A stretch of 12,722 nucleotides of DNA from CAYWGR01 sp964458015. GTDB taxonomy: Bacteria; Planctomycetota; Planctomycetia; Pirellulales; Thermoguttaceae. The notes beneath the pieces are model-generated. The model ran no database searches and was not told the origin of the DNA. It saw only the letters and a list, made by a program, of their open reading frames with translations. The translations under genes were made by a program, and so were the position numbers. The DNA lies in the NCBI GenBank assembly GCA_964458015.1, contig CAYWGR010000169.1:1-12722 (forward strand), read 5' to 3'. Shown here piece after piece: positions 1-7,257 of this stretch. Position 1 is the stretch's first letter, and each line of letters opens with the position of its first letter.

Positions 1-1248
1 CAGGGCGGACAAGACCGCCGCGATTTTTTCAGCGGAATAGAAAGTGCGCCGGGCAGCGTCGGCCGGCGCAATTTGGGGATGGCCTCGGCCGAGGATTTAA
101 ATGGGCGGCACCGCATGGCCCAACAACGACGTCATGCCCAGGCGATCTTGGATCGGGCGGAACGCATGGCTCGCTCGGTCGAAATGCTGTTGGCCCAGAT
201 CGACGACCTCACGCGCGACTTGGACGAAGAAAGCCGCGGACACATTCTTTATCAACTAGCCGATCGTTACTATCGTTCCGGCCATTGGGAATCGGCCTCC
301 GAGGCTTACTCCGTTTTAACACAACGTTTCCCCGCGCATCCGCTTACGCCGCAGGCCATGCTGTGGCTGGTTCAATATCATGCCAGTGCGGAAGCGGCAT
401 GGCGCGTTGAACACGGCGATGGAAAAAAACGTTTCGAACATGCGGCCGAGCTGTGCAAGGAGATCGAGCGAACGCGGCCCGAATGGTTTGCCGAGCCCGC
501 CGTGTGCTTTTCGCTGGCGGCGGCGAATCGCGGACTAGGGCAAGATCGTTTGGCAGCCAAGCTCTACGAAGTGCAAAGCCACGGCGGCACCCGCGACGCT
601 TGGCCGATGTGTGCCCAGGCCGAATTGCATTTGGCGGATCCCAATCCGAAAAAGCCGATGTTGGCGTGTATCAAGGCGGCAGAACGTCCCCACCTGGACG
701 GCCGGCTGGACGATGCCGTGTGGCGACAAGCGAAATCGGCGTCGCTGCAAAGCGCGCAGCACGACGACGGCGATTGGCCCGCCGCCGTGATGCTGGCCTA
801 CGATGCCGAGTTCCTTTATATTGCGGCTCGATGCCGAAAAGCTTCGCCCGAGGTAAACATGCTGCCGCCAAGCGGACCGCAGCCGCCTCGGCCGCGCGAT
901 GCCGATTTGGCGGCCCACGATCGGATCGAGCTGTTTCTGGACGTGGATCGCGATTTCACGGTTTTTTATCGCTTGGCCATCGACCATCGCGGCTGGACGA
1001 ACGACAGTTGCTGGGGCGATGCGTCGTGGAATCCAAAATGGTTCGTCGCTTCGCGCGAGGAGCCAAGCCAATGGACCGTGGAGGCGGCGATTCCGTTGGC
1101 CGAACTGATCGGCCGACGCCCCGAGCCGCGCGACATTTGGGCAATCGGCATCCAGCGCGTAGTGCCGAGCGTCGGGTTCCAGTCGTGGACCGTGCCGGCC
1201 TCGATTGCGGTTTTGCCCGACGGCTTCGGGTATTTGGCATTCCCGTAA
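1..1248 (+). CDS. TPR-repeat protein with C-terminal CBM9-like (DOMON-type) domain, 5' end outside the window
   Basis: The reading frame is open from base 1 to a TAA at 1246-1248, and the first in-frame ATG (73) has no good ribosome binding site, so the gene probably begins upstream of the window. The N-terminal half is helical and TPR-like: one unit around ILYQLADRYYRSGHWESA and another around the stretch ending DRLAAKLYEVQ. The last ~200 residues resemble the carbohydrate-binding family 9-like domain: the opening PHLDGRLDDAVWRQA, then AVMLAYDAEFLYIAARC, then DRIELFLDVD, and near the end WTVEAAIPLAEL and DIWAIGIQRV. That domain is usually found in secreted or periplasmic proteins of saccharide metabolism. 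Any signal peptide would lie in the missing part. No catalytic domain is visible in this fragment, so a binding or scaffolding role is inferred only. The stop is followed by a ~205-bp gap before the next gene. Confidence 0.8.
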   Translation, partial: QGGQDRRDFFSGIESAPGSVGRRNLGMASAEDLNGRHRMAQQRRHAQAILDRAERMARSVEMLLAQIDDLTRDLDEESRGHILYQLADRYYRSGHWESASEAYSVLTQRFPAHPLTPQAMLWLVQYHASAEAAWRVEHGDGKKRFEHAAELCKEIERTRPEWFAEPAVCFSLAAANRGLGQDRLAAKLYEVQSHGGTRDAWPMCAQAELHLADPNPKKPMLACIKAAERPHLDGRLDDAVWRQAKSASLQSAQHDDGDWPAAVMLAYDAEFLYIAARCRKASPEVNMLPPSGPQPPRPRDADLAAHDRIELFLDVDRDFTVFYRLAIDHRGWTNDSCWGDASWNPKWFVASREEPSQWTVEAAIPLAELIGRRPEPRDIWAIGIQRVVPSVGFQSWTVPASIAVLPDGFGYLAFP

Positions 1249-1357
1249 TAAGAAGCGGGCCGGCAACCACAACACCGCCGGCAAACCAGCCGGTTTCGCG
1301 TAAAATCGCCAAACTGCCGCAATTGCCACGATCTTCTCCTGCTTGCGGCAATCGCTC

Positions 1358-1386
1358 TTGACCCGGGGTGGACCCCTTGGTATTGA
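1358..1386 (+). promoter_or_regulatory. Candidate sigma70-type promoter for the first barrel-protein gene
   Basis: TTGACC (1358-1363, five of six to the -35 consensus) is followed after 17 bp by TATTGA (1381-1386, three of six to the -10 consensus). Initiation near 1393 would give a leader of ~60 nt before the GTG at 1454. It overlaps the candidate terminator of the previous gene. The weak -10 and the unknown promoter grammar of this organism keep confidence low. Confidence 0.3.
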
Positions 1387-1401
1387 AAGGGGCCATTTTT
1401 T
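1373..1401 (+). terminator. Possible rho-independent terminator
   Basis: CCCCTT (1373-1378) pairs perfectly with AAGGGG (1387-1392) across an 8-nt loop, and a run of six T (1396-1401) follows three bases later. The hairpin lies about 125 bp after the TAA of the CBM9-like gene and upstream of the next gene, a sensible place to end that transcript. The stem is short and the T run does not abut it, so this is only a candidate. Confidence 0.35.
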
Positions 1402-1453
1402 GTATTGTCGCAAATTTCTCGTCGCGTCGCCCCCATCTGAAAAGGGGAGTGTG

Positions 1454-2722
1454 GTGAAAACCGTCAGGCTTATTCCAACATTGCTTGCCCTGGGCTGTGC
1501 CCTGGTCGCCTCATCGGCGATGGCGCAACGGGTGCAGTTTGCCTCGCCGGTGGAGACACAGGCAACCGCGCCGGCCGCCGCGGCTCCGGTGGTCACCGCG
1601 CCGCCGACTGCGACGTTCGTTCAACCGACAACCCCGACGTCGCCCTATCCCTCGTTGGCGACGCCGGCGCCGGGCGCAACGCTTGGAGCGCCGACAGCGG
1701 GTCCTTACACGCCGCCACAAGGCTATGGCAGTCCGGCCCCCATGGCACCGGGCGCGGCTGTTCAAACGCCACCACCCGGCTGGGACCCCTATGCCACGCC
1801 GGGCACTGCTTGCCCCGCGCCGCTGATGTCGCAGGATCCCGTGCTCACCACGGCAGTGCCGGCCGTCACGATGGCGTCGATGCAAAAATTCTTGCAACAC
1901 GTCGATTTTCAATACGATTGGTTTGCAGGACATAATGGAGCATCGCGTCACGAGGAATTGGGCATCAATGATTTGGAATTGAGCGCGACGTTTGCTTTCC
2001 CGCTGTTTCATAATTCGCAAACGCCGCTGCTGGTGACGCCCGGCTTCGCGGTGCATTATTGGGAAGGGCCGCTTTCGGTGCCGCCGCCTACTCCGGTGCC
2101 TGATTTGCCGCCTCAAACTTACGACGCCTATCTCGATGCCGCGTGGAATCCGCAAGTTACCACATGGCTCGGCGGTGAATTGGATGCAAGGGTCGGAGTG
2201 TATTCCGATTTCAAAAGTGTTACGAACCAAGCCTTCCGGTTCACGGGCAAAGGCGTGGGCGTGTTGACCTTCTCGCCCACCATCAAGATGAAGCTAGGCG
2301 TTTGGTATCTCAACCGAAACGTGGTGACATTGCTGCCGGCCGGCGGTATTTGCTGGACCCCTAACCCCGACATCTACTTCAACATTCTGTTCCCCAATCC
2401 GAAAGTCGGCAAACGCCTGACCACGATGGGCAACACCGAGTGGTGGCTCTATGCCGCAGGCGACTACGGCGGAGGTTGTTGGCAGATCACCCGCGAAAAC
2501 GGCCTGTCGCCCGATCCTTACGGTACGAACGGCATGCACGACACCTTCGACTACAACGACATCCGTGTCGCCGTGGGCTTGGAGTTCAAGACCCTCAAGC
2601 AATTCAACGGCATGTTCGAAATCGGCGGCGCATTCGACCGAGGCGTCGTCTATCGAAGCGGCGAGCCCCGCGCCTATTATCCGAACAACACCGTGTATCT
2701 GCGAACGGGAATGTCGTACTAA
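1454..2722 (+). CDS. Secreted, probably outer-membrane beta-barrel protein (paralogue 1)
   Basis: I chose the GTG at 1454 because GGGGAG (1444-1449) lies four bases upstream and because it gives a clean signal peptide: a short Lys/Arg n-region, a hydrophobic core, and AMA before Gln25. The longer open frame reaching 1343 adds an implausible N-terminus, and the adjacent GTG at 1451 is too close to the ribosome binding site. The mature protein begins with a Pro/Ala/Thr-rich linker of ~90 residues, likely a disordered spacer. A domain with alternating aromatic and polar residues follows, with TPGFAVHYWEGP, ARVGVYSDFKS, ICWTPNPDIYFNILFPNPK and GLEFKT. It ends with an aromatic residue (YLRTGMSY), typical of outer-membrane barrels. 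The next gene is clearly paralogous. I know of no assigned function; it may belong to a planctomycete barrel-like DUF family (perhaps DUF6268, unverified). Confidence 0.85.
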   Translation: MKTVRLIPTLLALGCALVASSAMAQRVQFASPVETQATAPAAAAPVVTAPPTATFVQPTTPTSPYPSLATPAPGATLGAPTAGPYTPPQGYGSPAPMAPGAAVQTPPPGWDPYATPGTACPAPLMSQDPVLTTAVPAVTMASMQKFLQHVDFQYDWFAGHNGASRHEELGINDLELSATFAFPLFHNSQTPLLVTPGFAVHYWEGPLSVPPPTPVPDLPPQTYDAYLDAAWNPQVTTWLGGELDARVGVYSDFKSVTNQAFRFTGKGVGVLTFSPTIKMKLGVWYLNRNVVTLLPAGGICWTPNPDIYFNILFPNPKVGKRLTTMGNTEWWLYAAGDYGGGCWQITRENGLSPDPYGTNGMHDTFDYNDIRVAVGLEFKTLKQFNGMFEIGGAFDRGVVYRSGEPRAYYPNNTVYLRTGMSY

Positions 2723-2724
2723 AT

Positions 2725-2757
2725 AAATGACCAAGGTTCAAGATTCAATGACCAAAG
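2725..2757 (+). repeat. 33-bp direct repeat, copy 1
   Basis: The segment AAATGACCAAGGTTCAAGAT continuing to 2757 is identical to 2893-2925. It starts two bases after the stop of paralogue 1. Internally it is about one and a half copies of a 21-nt unit, because AATGACCAA recurs at both ends. This copy codes for nothing obvious. Confidence 0.85.
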
Positions 2758-2787
2758 AGTCTATGCGGCTTTGACCCACGCTTTTGA

Positions 2788-2851
2788 GTGCCACTGGCTC
2801 TGCCAGTGCCGGCCGCCGCATGGAATCCCGCACTGGCATAGCCAGTGGCAC
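2788..2851. repeat. Inverted pair of REP-like hairpins (CACTGGC family)
   Basis: Left arm 2788-2809 begins GTGCCACTGGC, and right arm 2830-2851 is its reverse complement at 21 of 22 positions, with a 20-bp spacer. Each arm is also a hairpin by itself: CACTGGC pairs with GCCAGTG across a 3-nt loop (TCT on the left, ATA on the right). The only mismatch between arms falls in that loop. This is the build of a REP pair in opposite orientation. No transposase for it is visible here, and it lacks the GTAG foot of the REPs near 7-8 kb. It lies between the paralogous barrel genes. Confidence 0.8.
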
Positions 2852-2892
2852 ACACTGAAAAAACCCCAATAGTGTGAATCACTACACTAGAA

Positions 2893-2925
2893 AAATGACC
2901 AAGGTTCAAGATTCAATGACCAAAG
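2893..2925 (+). repeat. 33-bp direct repeat, copy 2, overlapping the start region of the next gene
   Basis: Identical to 2725-2757. Here it carries two in-frame ATG codons (2895 and 2916), either of which could start the second barrel protein. The repeat therefore supplies the start codon and weak AAGG ribosome binding site of that gene. Confidence 0.85.
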
Positions 2926-3923
2926 TTGTCGTTTTTCTGTTGGCATCGCTTTATCCTGCATTGCTAGTGGGGCAAGTGGTTCGATTGCCGGCCGTCGAGC
3001 AACCCGAGGCATCGCCGCCCGCGCAATTGATCTCCCATCCGGATTCGACGGCTGAGATTCTGCAAGCGCCAGGGGAACAACAGGCCGCGCCGGCTTCGGA
3101 TCCAACGGCCGAACTGAAACTTCCGCCGGGTGTGCGCAATGGCGTGTTCCAAAAAATCTTGTTTGATACCACGTGGCTGGCCCCCGGCTCGGGCGATGGC
3201 ATGGGCAGCTTGGATGTGCAGATTCAAGGTGTTTTTGCCGTGCCTTGTCCGAAGCGGGAATCGCCGCTGGTGATGACGCCTGGTTTCGCGGTGCATTATC
3301 TCGAAGGCCCTAAGAACGTCGATTTGCCCCCGCAACTGCACGAAGGCTACATGCAGTTTCGCTGGCTTTCCCAAGTGACGCCGCAGTTGGGGCTCGACTT
3401 GGCCGTCACGCCGGGCTACTACAGCGACTTCAACCAGGATAGCAACAATGCCTATCGTGTGCCTGCCCATGCCGCGGCGGCGTGGACGTGGTCGGAAACA
3501 TTGAAAATCGCCGCGGGGGCGGCCTACCTCGATATGCCAAGCGCGTCGAATGTGATCCCCATCGGCGGGTTGATCTGGACGCCGTCGAAGGATCTGCAAT
3601 TCGACATCCTTTTCCCGCATCCCAAGCTGGCGAAACGTGTTTATTGGAGCGGCCATGAAGGCGACGACATCCAGGATTGGATTTACATCGCCGGTGAGTT
3701 CGCCAACGACTCGTGGGCTATCCGACGCAGCGACGGCAGCGACGATCAAGTGATGCTGCGCGACTACCGCTTGCTGCTGGGAGTCGAACGCAAAGCAATC
3801 GGCGGCATAAGTTCCCGCTTCGAGGTCGGCTACGTTTTCGGCCGTCGCATCCGCTACGTAAGCGACACGCCCGACTTCTATCCTTCTGATACCGTCTTGC
3901 TACGCGGCGGATTAACTTATTGA
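2916..3923 (+). CDS. Secreted, probably outer-membrane beta-barrel protein (paralogue 2)
   Basis: Starting at the ATG at 2916 gives 335 residues with a short signal peptide (MTKVVVFLLASLYPALLVGQ). In-frame alternatives are ATG 2895 and GTG 2874, which only lengthen the n-region; no strong ribosome binding site decides. The body aligns along its length with the preceding protein: LVMTPGFAVHYLEGP, LAVTPGYYSDFN, LIWTPSKDLQFDILFPHPK, LLLGVERKA and the end VLLRGGLTY. The terminal aromatic and alternating pattern suggest an outer-membrane barrel. The linker between signal peptide and barrel is only ~60 residues, against ~115 in paralogue 1. The stop overlaps by 7 bp the end of the convergent pseudouridine synthase gene. 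Function is unknown. Confidence 0.85.
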   Translation: MTKVVVFLLASLYPALLVGQVVRLPAVEQPEASPPAQLISHPDSTAEILQAPGEQQAAPASDPTAELKLPPGVRNGVFQKILFDTTWLAPGSGDGMGSLDVQIQGVFAVPCPKRESPLVMTPGFAVHYLEGPKNVDLPPQLHEGYMQFRWLSQVTPQLGLDLAVTPGYYSDFNQDSNNAYRVPAHAAAAWTWSETLKIAAGAAYLDMPSASNVIPIGGLIWTPSKDLQFDILFPHPKLAKRVYWSGHEGDDIQDWIYIAGEFANDSWAIRRSDGSDDQVMLRDYRLLLGVERKAIGGISSRFEVGYVFGRRIRYVSDTPDFYPSDTVLLRGGLTY

Positions 3924-4900
3924 TGGCGATATTTTCGCAATTCTTCCAGCACGGCCATGATGTCGGCGGGCAGGGGGGCTTCGATTTCCAGAAGCTCGTC
4001 GGTGGCGGGATGCCGAAACTTCAGACGCCGGGCGTGCAGCGCCTGACGTTCCAGAAGCACGGTTTCGTCGGTGGGATCGCGGCGGATCTCACCGCGCGTG
4101 ATGCGGCTGCGGTTGCCGTATTGCCGATCGCAAAGCACGGGACAGCCGATATGGTGCAAGTGAACGCGGATTTGATGGGTGCGCCCCGTCTTGGGCATTA
4201 ATTTCATCGCGGCGAAACCGTCGAACCGTTCTTGCACTTCATAGAACGTCTGGGCGGGCCGGCTTTCGCCGCCGTCGTGACGGATGGCCATCTTCTCGCG
4301 CACGTGCGGATGAAAACCGATGGGACAATCGATCACGTCGCTGTCGCGCTGCGGCCGGCCGGAAACCAGGGCAAAATACTCCTTCTCGATCGAACGGCCC
4401 GTGAATTGCTTGGCCAGCTTCGTATGGGCGATATCGGTACGCGCAACAAGGATCGCGCCGCTTGTGTCGCGGTCGAGTCGATGAACAATGCCGGGCCGCG
4501 ATGCGCCGCCGGTGGTGCTTAGCGATGGGCCGAAATGAAACTGGAGCGCGCTGGCCAACGTGCCCGACCAGTGCCCTCGCGCCGGATGCACGACCATGCC
4601 CGGCGGCTTGTTGACCACCACGACATGCTCGTCTTCGTAAAGAATTTCAAGCGGGATATTTTCGGGGCGCGGAGCTTCGCGAGGAATTTCGGGCAGGATG
4701 AACACGATGCGCTGGCCGGCCTTGAGGCGGTAGGCCGGTTTGCCGCCGCGGCCGTCGATTTTAACCCCGCCTGCGGAAATCACGCGACGCAAATGCACGC
4801 GGCTGTAGTCGGGAAACCGGGTGGCCAAGACAGCATCGAGTCGATGACCTGCTTCCGCGGCCTCGACGGTCAATTCGACCGGTTCGGAGGGAATCGCCAT
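3917..4900 (-). CDS. rluD: RluA/RluD-family pseudouridine synthase
   Basis: It isomerises uridine to pseudouridine in structured RNA; family members modify 23S rRNA or tRNA. An S4 RNA-binding domain covers roughly residues 8-65 (HRLDAVLATRFPDYSR, then GGVKIDG). The catalytic domain begins near VVVVNKPPGMVVHPA. The family motif HRLDRDTSG spans 140-148, with the catalytic aspartate at 143, and GRTHQIRVHLHHIGCPVLCD follows in the C-terminal half. At 327 residues the length is normal and the domain set complete. The S4 domain and architecture favour RluD, but paralogues are common, so the symbol is tentative. The start lies 9 bp after the stop of the membrane-protein gene, so the two are probably cotranscribed and translationally coupled. 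Confidence 0.93.
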   Translation of the reverse strand: MAIPSEPVELTVEAAEAGHRLDAVLATRFPDYSRVHLRRVISAGGVKIDGRGGKPAYRLKAGQRIVFILPEIPREAPRPENIPLEILYEDEHVVVVNKPPGMVVHPARGHWSGTLASALQFHFGPSLSTTGGASRPGIVHRLDRDTSGAILVARTDIAHTKLAKQFTGRSIEKEYFALVSGRPQRDSDVIDCPIGFHPHVREKMAIRHDGGESRPAQTFYEVQERFDGFAAMKLMPKTGRTHQIRVHLHHIGCPVLCDRQYGNRSRITRGEIRRDPTDETVLLERQALHARRLKFRHPATDELLEIEAPLPADIMAVLEELRKYRHQ

Positions 4901-4909
4901 GAAAACGCT

Positions 4910-6205
4910 CTATTCGGCTTGAGGCTGAACACCGGTTGTCCCGGAGGCGTCGTCTTCCGAAGGATCGTCCTCGGTCACCGGTGCGCCGGAGGCGTCGGCG
5001 GCAACCGTCGGCAGTCCGTAGGTCTGCTCGCTCAGATCGGCATCGAGGAACACCTCGTCGGTCTCGGTGGCGTCGACGTCGCGACGCAGGAGCAAGTAAA
5101 TGCCCGCGGCGGCCGACCAGAAATAGCTGAACAAAAAGCCGACGGCCAGCAGTTTCACGCATCCGGCCCAAAAGCGGATCATTACGGGCCCGAAACCACC
5201 GGTTTCTTCGCCGACGCCGAGTATCTTTTGCAGCACTTCATTGCCTGTGCCCCAACCGGCGGCCCAATAGCTCATCCAAACGATGCCCGAGGCAAAATTC
5301 TGCACGAAGATCCAGCCCAGCCAGCCGATAAATCCGGCCACTAGGATATAGAACAGATAGTGGAGCGGCCGTTGGAATGCATAAGCATAAGAACGACTCA
5401 GGGCGTCGAAGCTGTCGGTGCCTTCGGTGCTGATCGTGGCCCACATCAACGGCCAACCGAACAGCAAGCCCAGCAGCAGAACCGCCATGAAGAATCCAGC
5501 CACGAGAGCCAGCGGCCAGAAAATGGCGCCGAGCCATAGCCCGATCCAACGCATGAGAAATCCTAAAATGATCACGGGAATTGCGGCCAACAGCACGCCG
5601 CCGATCGGAAACAGCGGAGCGGCGAAGAAGGCCGGCCACTTGCGCGCGGCAAACCGCACGGCGGCTCCCGCGCCAACCTGTTCGTTCGCAGCCAACTGAA
5701 CGGCAGCCGTTCGACAAATCGCCGCGCCAAAAAACGCCCACACCGCCGTGCCCCAAAGTCCGCATAAGACCAGACTAACGATGGCATTGAAGCAAGTGTT
5801 GGTTTGCGAGAGGCCATTCCATATTGGTTCTGATAATACTATCCAAGATCCTACGAAAGGATTTCCTTCAACCCAACATTGTTGTTGGGGAAACGGATGC
5901 TTCCATGAAAATTCACACCGTTGAGGAGCGAGTCCTCCCGGCTGATTCGGCACAACACTATCCGTCACAGCTTCCCAGAGACACCCGCCACAATAGGGTT
6001 TCAGCCAATTCGTTGTTGGCGATTCCGCGTAAAAAATACCGCCGATGAATGCCCAGCCGACGGCCGTCAGCAGAACGCCGGCGGCGGCCAGGATCAGAGC
6101 ATGGACCGAGATGGATACACGAAACACCCGGACCAGACTGAGCCAGGGAAAGACCTCGGACCACGCAATTGCTCGCAGTGTGTTGCCATCGCGTTCGACC
6201 ATCAT
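4910..6205 (-). CDS. Multi-pass integral membrane protein of unknown function
   Basis: 431 residues with about six hydrophobic segments, near 31-56, 140-163, 193-216, 224-252, 282-302 and 345-373. A soluble Cys-containing loop (60-130) separates the first two, and the C-terminal tail from ~375 is acidic and Ser/Thr/Asp-rich, so probably disordered. The segment TEGTDSFDALSRSYAYAFQR between two membrane stretches looks like a conserved family signature. I recognise the style from planctomycete hypothetical proteins but no function. The start is supported by TGGGGG about seven bases before the ATG; the second codon is also ATG. A TATAAT promoter lies upstream. It is probably the first gene of an operon with the pseudouridine synthase. 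Confidence 0.85.
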   Translation of the reverse strand: MMVERDGNTLRAIAWSEVFPWLSLVRVFRVSISVHALILAAAGVLLTAVGWAFIGGIFYAESPTTNWLKPYCGGCLWEAVTDSVVPNQPGGLAPQRCEFSWKHPFPQQQCWVEGNPFVGSWIVLSEPIWNGLSQTNTCFNAIVSLVLCGLWGTAVWAFFGAAICRTAAVQLAANEQVGAGAAVRFAARKWPAFFAAPLFPIGGVLLAAIPVIILGFLMRWIGLWLGAIFWPLALVAGFFMAVLLLGLLFGWPLMWATISTEGTDSFDALSRSYAYAFQRPLHYLFYILVAGFIGWLGWIFVQNFASGIVWMSYWAAGWGTGNEVLQKILGVGEETGGFGPVMIRFWAGCVKLLAVGFLFSYFWSAAAGIYLLLRRDVDATETDEVFLDADLSEQTYGLPTVAADASGAPVTEDDPSEDDASGTTGVQPQAE

Positions 6206-6249
6206 GAAAACCCCCAGATATGAGGTGTGTTAATTTGCAGAACGTTGGA

Positions 6250-6278
6250 ATTATACGAACCTTGCCCACTTGTGAAAA
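6250..6278 (-). promoter_or_regulatory. Sigma70-type promoter for the membrane protein / pseudouridine synthase operon
   Basis: On the minus strand a perfect TATAAT (6250-6255) lies 17 bp from TTTTCA (6273-6278, four of six to the -35 consensus). Initiation near 6243 would leave a leader of ~38 nt before the ATG at 6205. Position, spacing and -10 quality make it the best promoter candidate in the window. Confidence 0.55.
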
Positions 6279-6563
6279 CCAGGGATTTCACGCCCCCGCA
6301 AAAAGCCTGGGGAGAGACCGGGCAACCTAGGGCTTCTTCCCACGATCTTTTAGACCCCGGAAAGGCCGCGCCGGCTTCTAGGGAAAGTGTAGGATAATGT
6401 TACAAGTCTATAAATAGCAATATGTTACGAATTTCGTCAAAGCTGTGCCTTGGCGTCGTCGATGGGCTTCCGACGGCGTGAGAACACATCCGCGTAAATC
6501 GTGCATTTTCCGGGTGAATTTTTCAAAGTCTACCCCCTTGCCGCGACTACTACCTGCAAGTAA

Positions 6564-6591
6564 TTGACAATCCGTCACATCATGGAAGAAT
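6564..6591 (+). promoter_or_regulatory. Weak candidate promoter for the SHOCT-like gene
   Basis: A perfect TTGACA (6564-6569) is followed after 16 bp by AAGAAT (6586-6591, four of six to the -10 consensus). The start codon is ~55 bp further on. The -10 is poor, so this is tentative. Confidence 0.3.
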
Positions 6592-6646
6592 GACGGCTGC
6601 TTTGGATCATCACCGCAACGATGCGTCAATCCGTGGGGGATTAGCT

Positions 6647-7024
6647 ATGAGTTTGGCCGACGACCTCCAGAAGATAGAGCAGCTTCGATCTTCCGGTAGT
6701 TTGACGGATGCTGAATTTGAACAGGCAAAAAAGAAACTGCTTGCTCCTTCGCTAGATGAGTCTCATTTTTCCGAGGATGAAGAGCAAGGAGGTTTCCTTT
6801 CCGACAATCAGGAGAAAAGAAAGCTGCCCTCTTGCTCGGAGTATTTCGAAGACGAAGATCAAAGCCTCGGCAGGGCGGCAAATCGATATGTTTCGTTTCA
6901 AATTCTAATGAGCATTATCGGTCTCCTGGTTTTTCTGTTTCTCTTTTTCGCGGTCTTTCTGCCGAAGTGGTCTGGATTTCCAGGAGGATCTTCTGAACGA
7001 ATTGAGTGGAAACATACCCCGTAA
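6647..7024 (+). CDS. Small SHOCT-like membrane protein
   Basis: 125 residues from the ATG at 6647, chosen because GGGGGA ends six bases upstream; the longer frame from 6590 has no such site. Residues ~3-32 (LQKIEQLRSSGSLTDAEFEQ, then AKKKLL) match the SHOCT motif, a short oligomerisation-like helix pair usually found at protein ends. An acidic, Ser-rich middle follows. One hydrophobic segment comes near the C-terminus (ILMSIIGLLVFLFLFFAVFL), so the protein is probably a single-pass membrane protein. Role unknown. The first REP hairpin begins 35 bp after its stop. The region is less GC-rich than the flanking genes by eye. Confidence 0.75.
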   Translation: MSLADDLQKIEQLRSSGSLTDAEFEQAKKKLLAPSLDESHFSEDEEQGGFLSDNQEKRKLPSCSEYFEDEDQSLGRAANRYVSFQILMSIIGLLVFLFLFFAVFLPKWSGFPGGSSERIEWKHTP

Positions 7025-7059
7025 CGAATCGTAATGACTTTTCCCGCCAAACAGCAAGC

Positions 7060-7162
7060 GTAGGGTGCGTCCGCGACGCACCGAAACAACGTGCAGAGGA
7101 ACGCAATGAGATAAAGTGTATAAAGAGAACGCAATGGAAGGTGCGTCGCGGACGCACCCTAC
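7060..7162. repeat. REP inverted pair A (BIME) with expanded 57-bp linker
   Basis: Left REP 7060-7082 is GTAG overlapping an 8-bp stem (GGTGCGTC and GACGCACC) with loop CGC. Right REP 7140-7162 is its exact reverse complement, ending CTAC. The perfect inverted repeat extends to 26 bp (7057-7082 with 7140-7165). The linker is longer than in the other two pairs because a segment ending AACGCAATG is duplicated. The foot tetranucleotide GTAG followed by a hairpin is the established signature of REPs recognised by RAYT transposases. Confidence 0.92.
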
Positions 7163-7204
7163 GCTCTCCCGCAAGCGAGCGAGGGAGCAGGCAAAATTCA
7201 TTTT

Positions 7205-7227
7205 GGTGCGTCGCGGACGCACCCTAC
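7205..7227 (-). repeat. Solitary GTAG-type REP just upstream of the transposase
   Basis: Identical to the right REP of pair A (stem GGTGCGTC / GACGCACC, loop GCG, ending CTAC), so it reads as a REP on the minus strand. It ends 30 bp before the RAYT start codon. No partner arm faces it directly, which makes it the only unpaired REP of the seven. Confidence 0.9.
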
Positions 7228-7257
7228 GAGTAAAATTAAAATGCGATTAGATCAACG

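Larger units (their letters stand above)
6206..6646. other. Divergent intergenic region, 441 bp
   Basis: It separates the minus-strand membrane-protein operon from the plus-strand SHOCT-like gene. It holds the minus-strand promoter at 6250-6278 and a weaker plus-strand candidate at 6564-6591. Between them, ~6290-6400 is GC-rich with imperfect complementary patches and 6390-6440 is AT-rich. I see no credible protein, tRNA or riboswitch in it. Short open frames on either strand lack ribosome binding sites and recognisable products. Confidence 0.5.

Noticed and set aside
453..1361. 302-residue plus-strand frame overlapping the CBM9-like gene in another frame
   Set aside because: Arg/Ala-rich out-of-frame translation without any family motif.
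535..1596. 353-residue minus-strand frame opposite the CBM9-like gene
   Set aside because: It spans a coding gene, a terminator candidate and the start of the next gene and shows no domain; typical GC-rich antisense shadow.
1511..2230. 239-residue minus-strand frame opposite barrel paralogue 1
   Set aside because: Arg-rich shadow of the Pro/Ala linker; the plus strand has a signal peptide, ribosome binding site and a paralogue.
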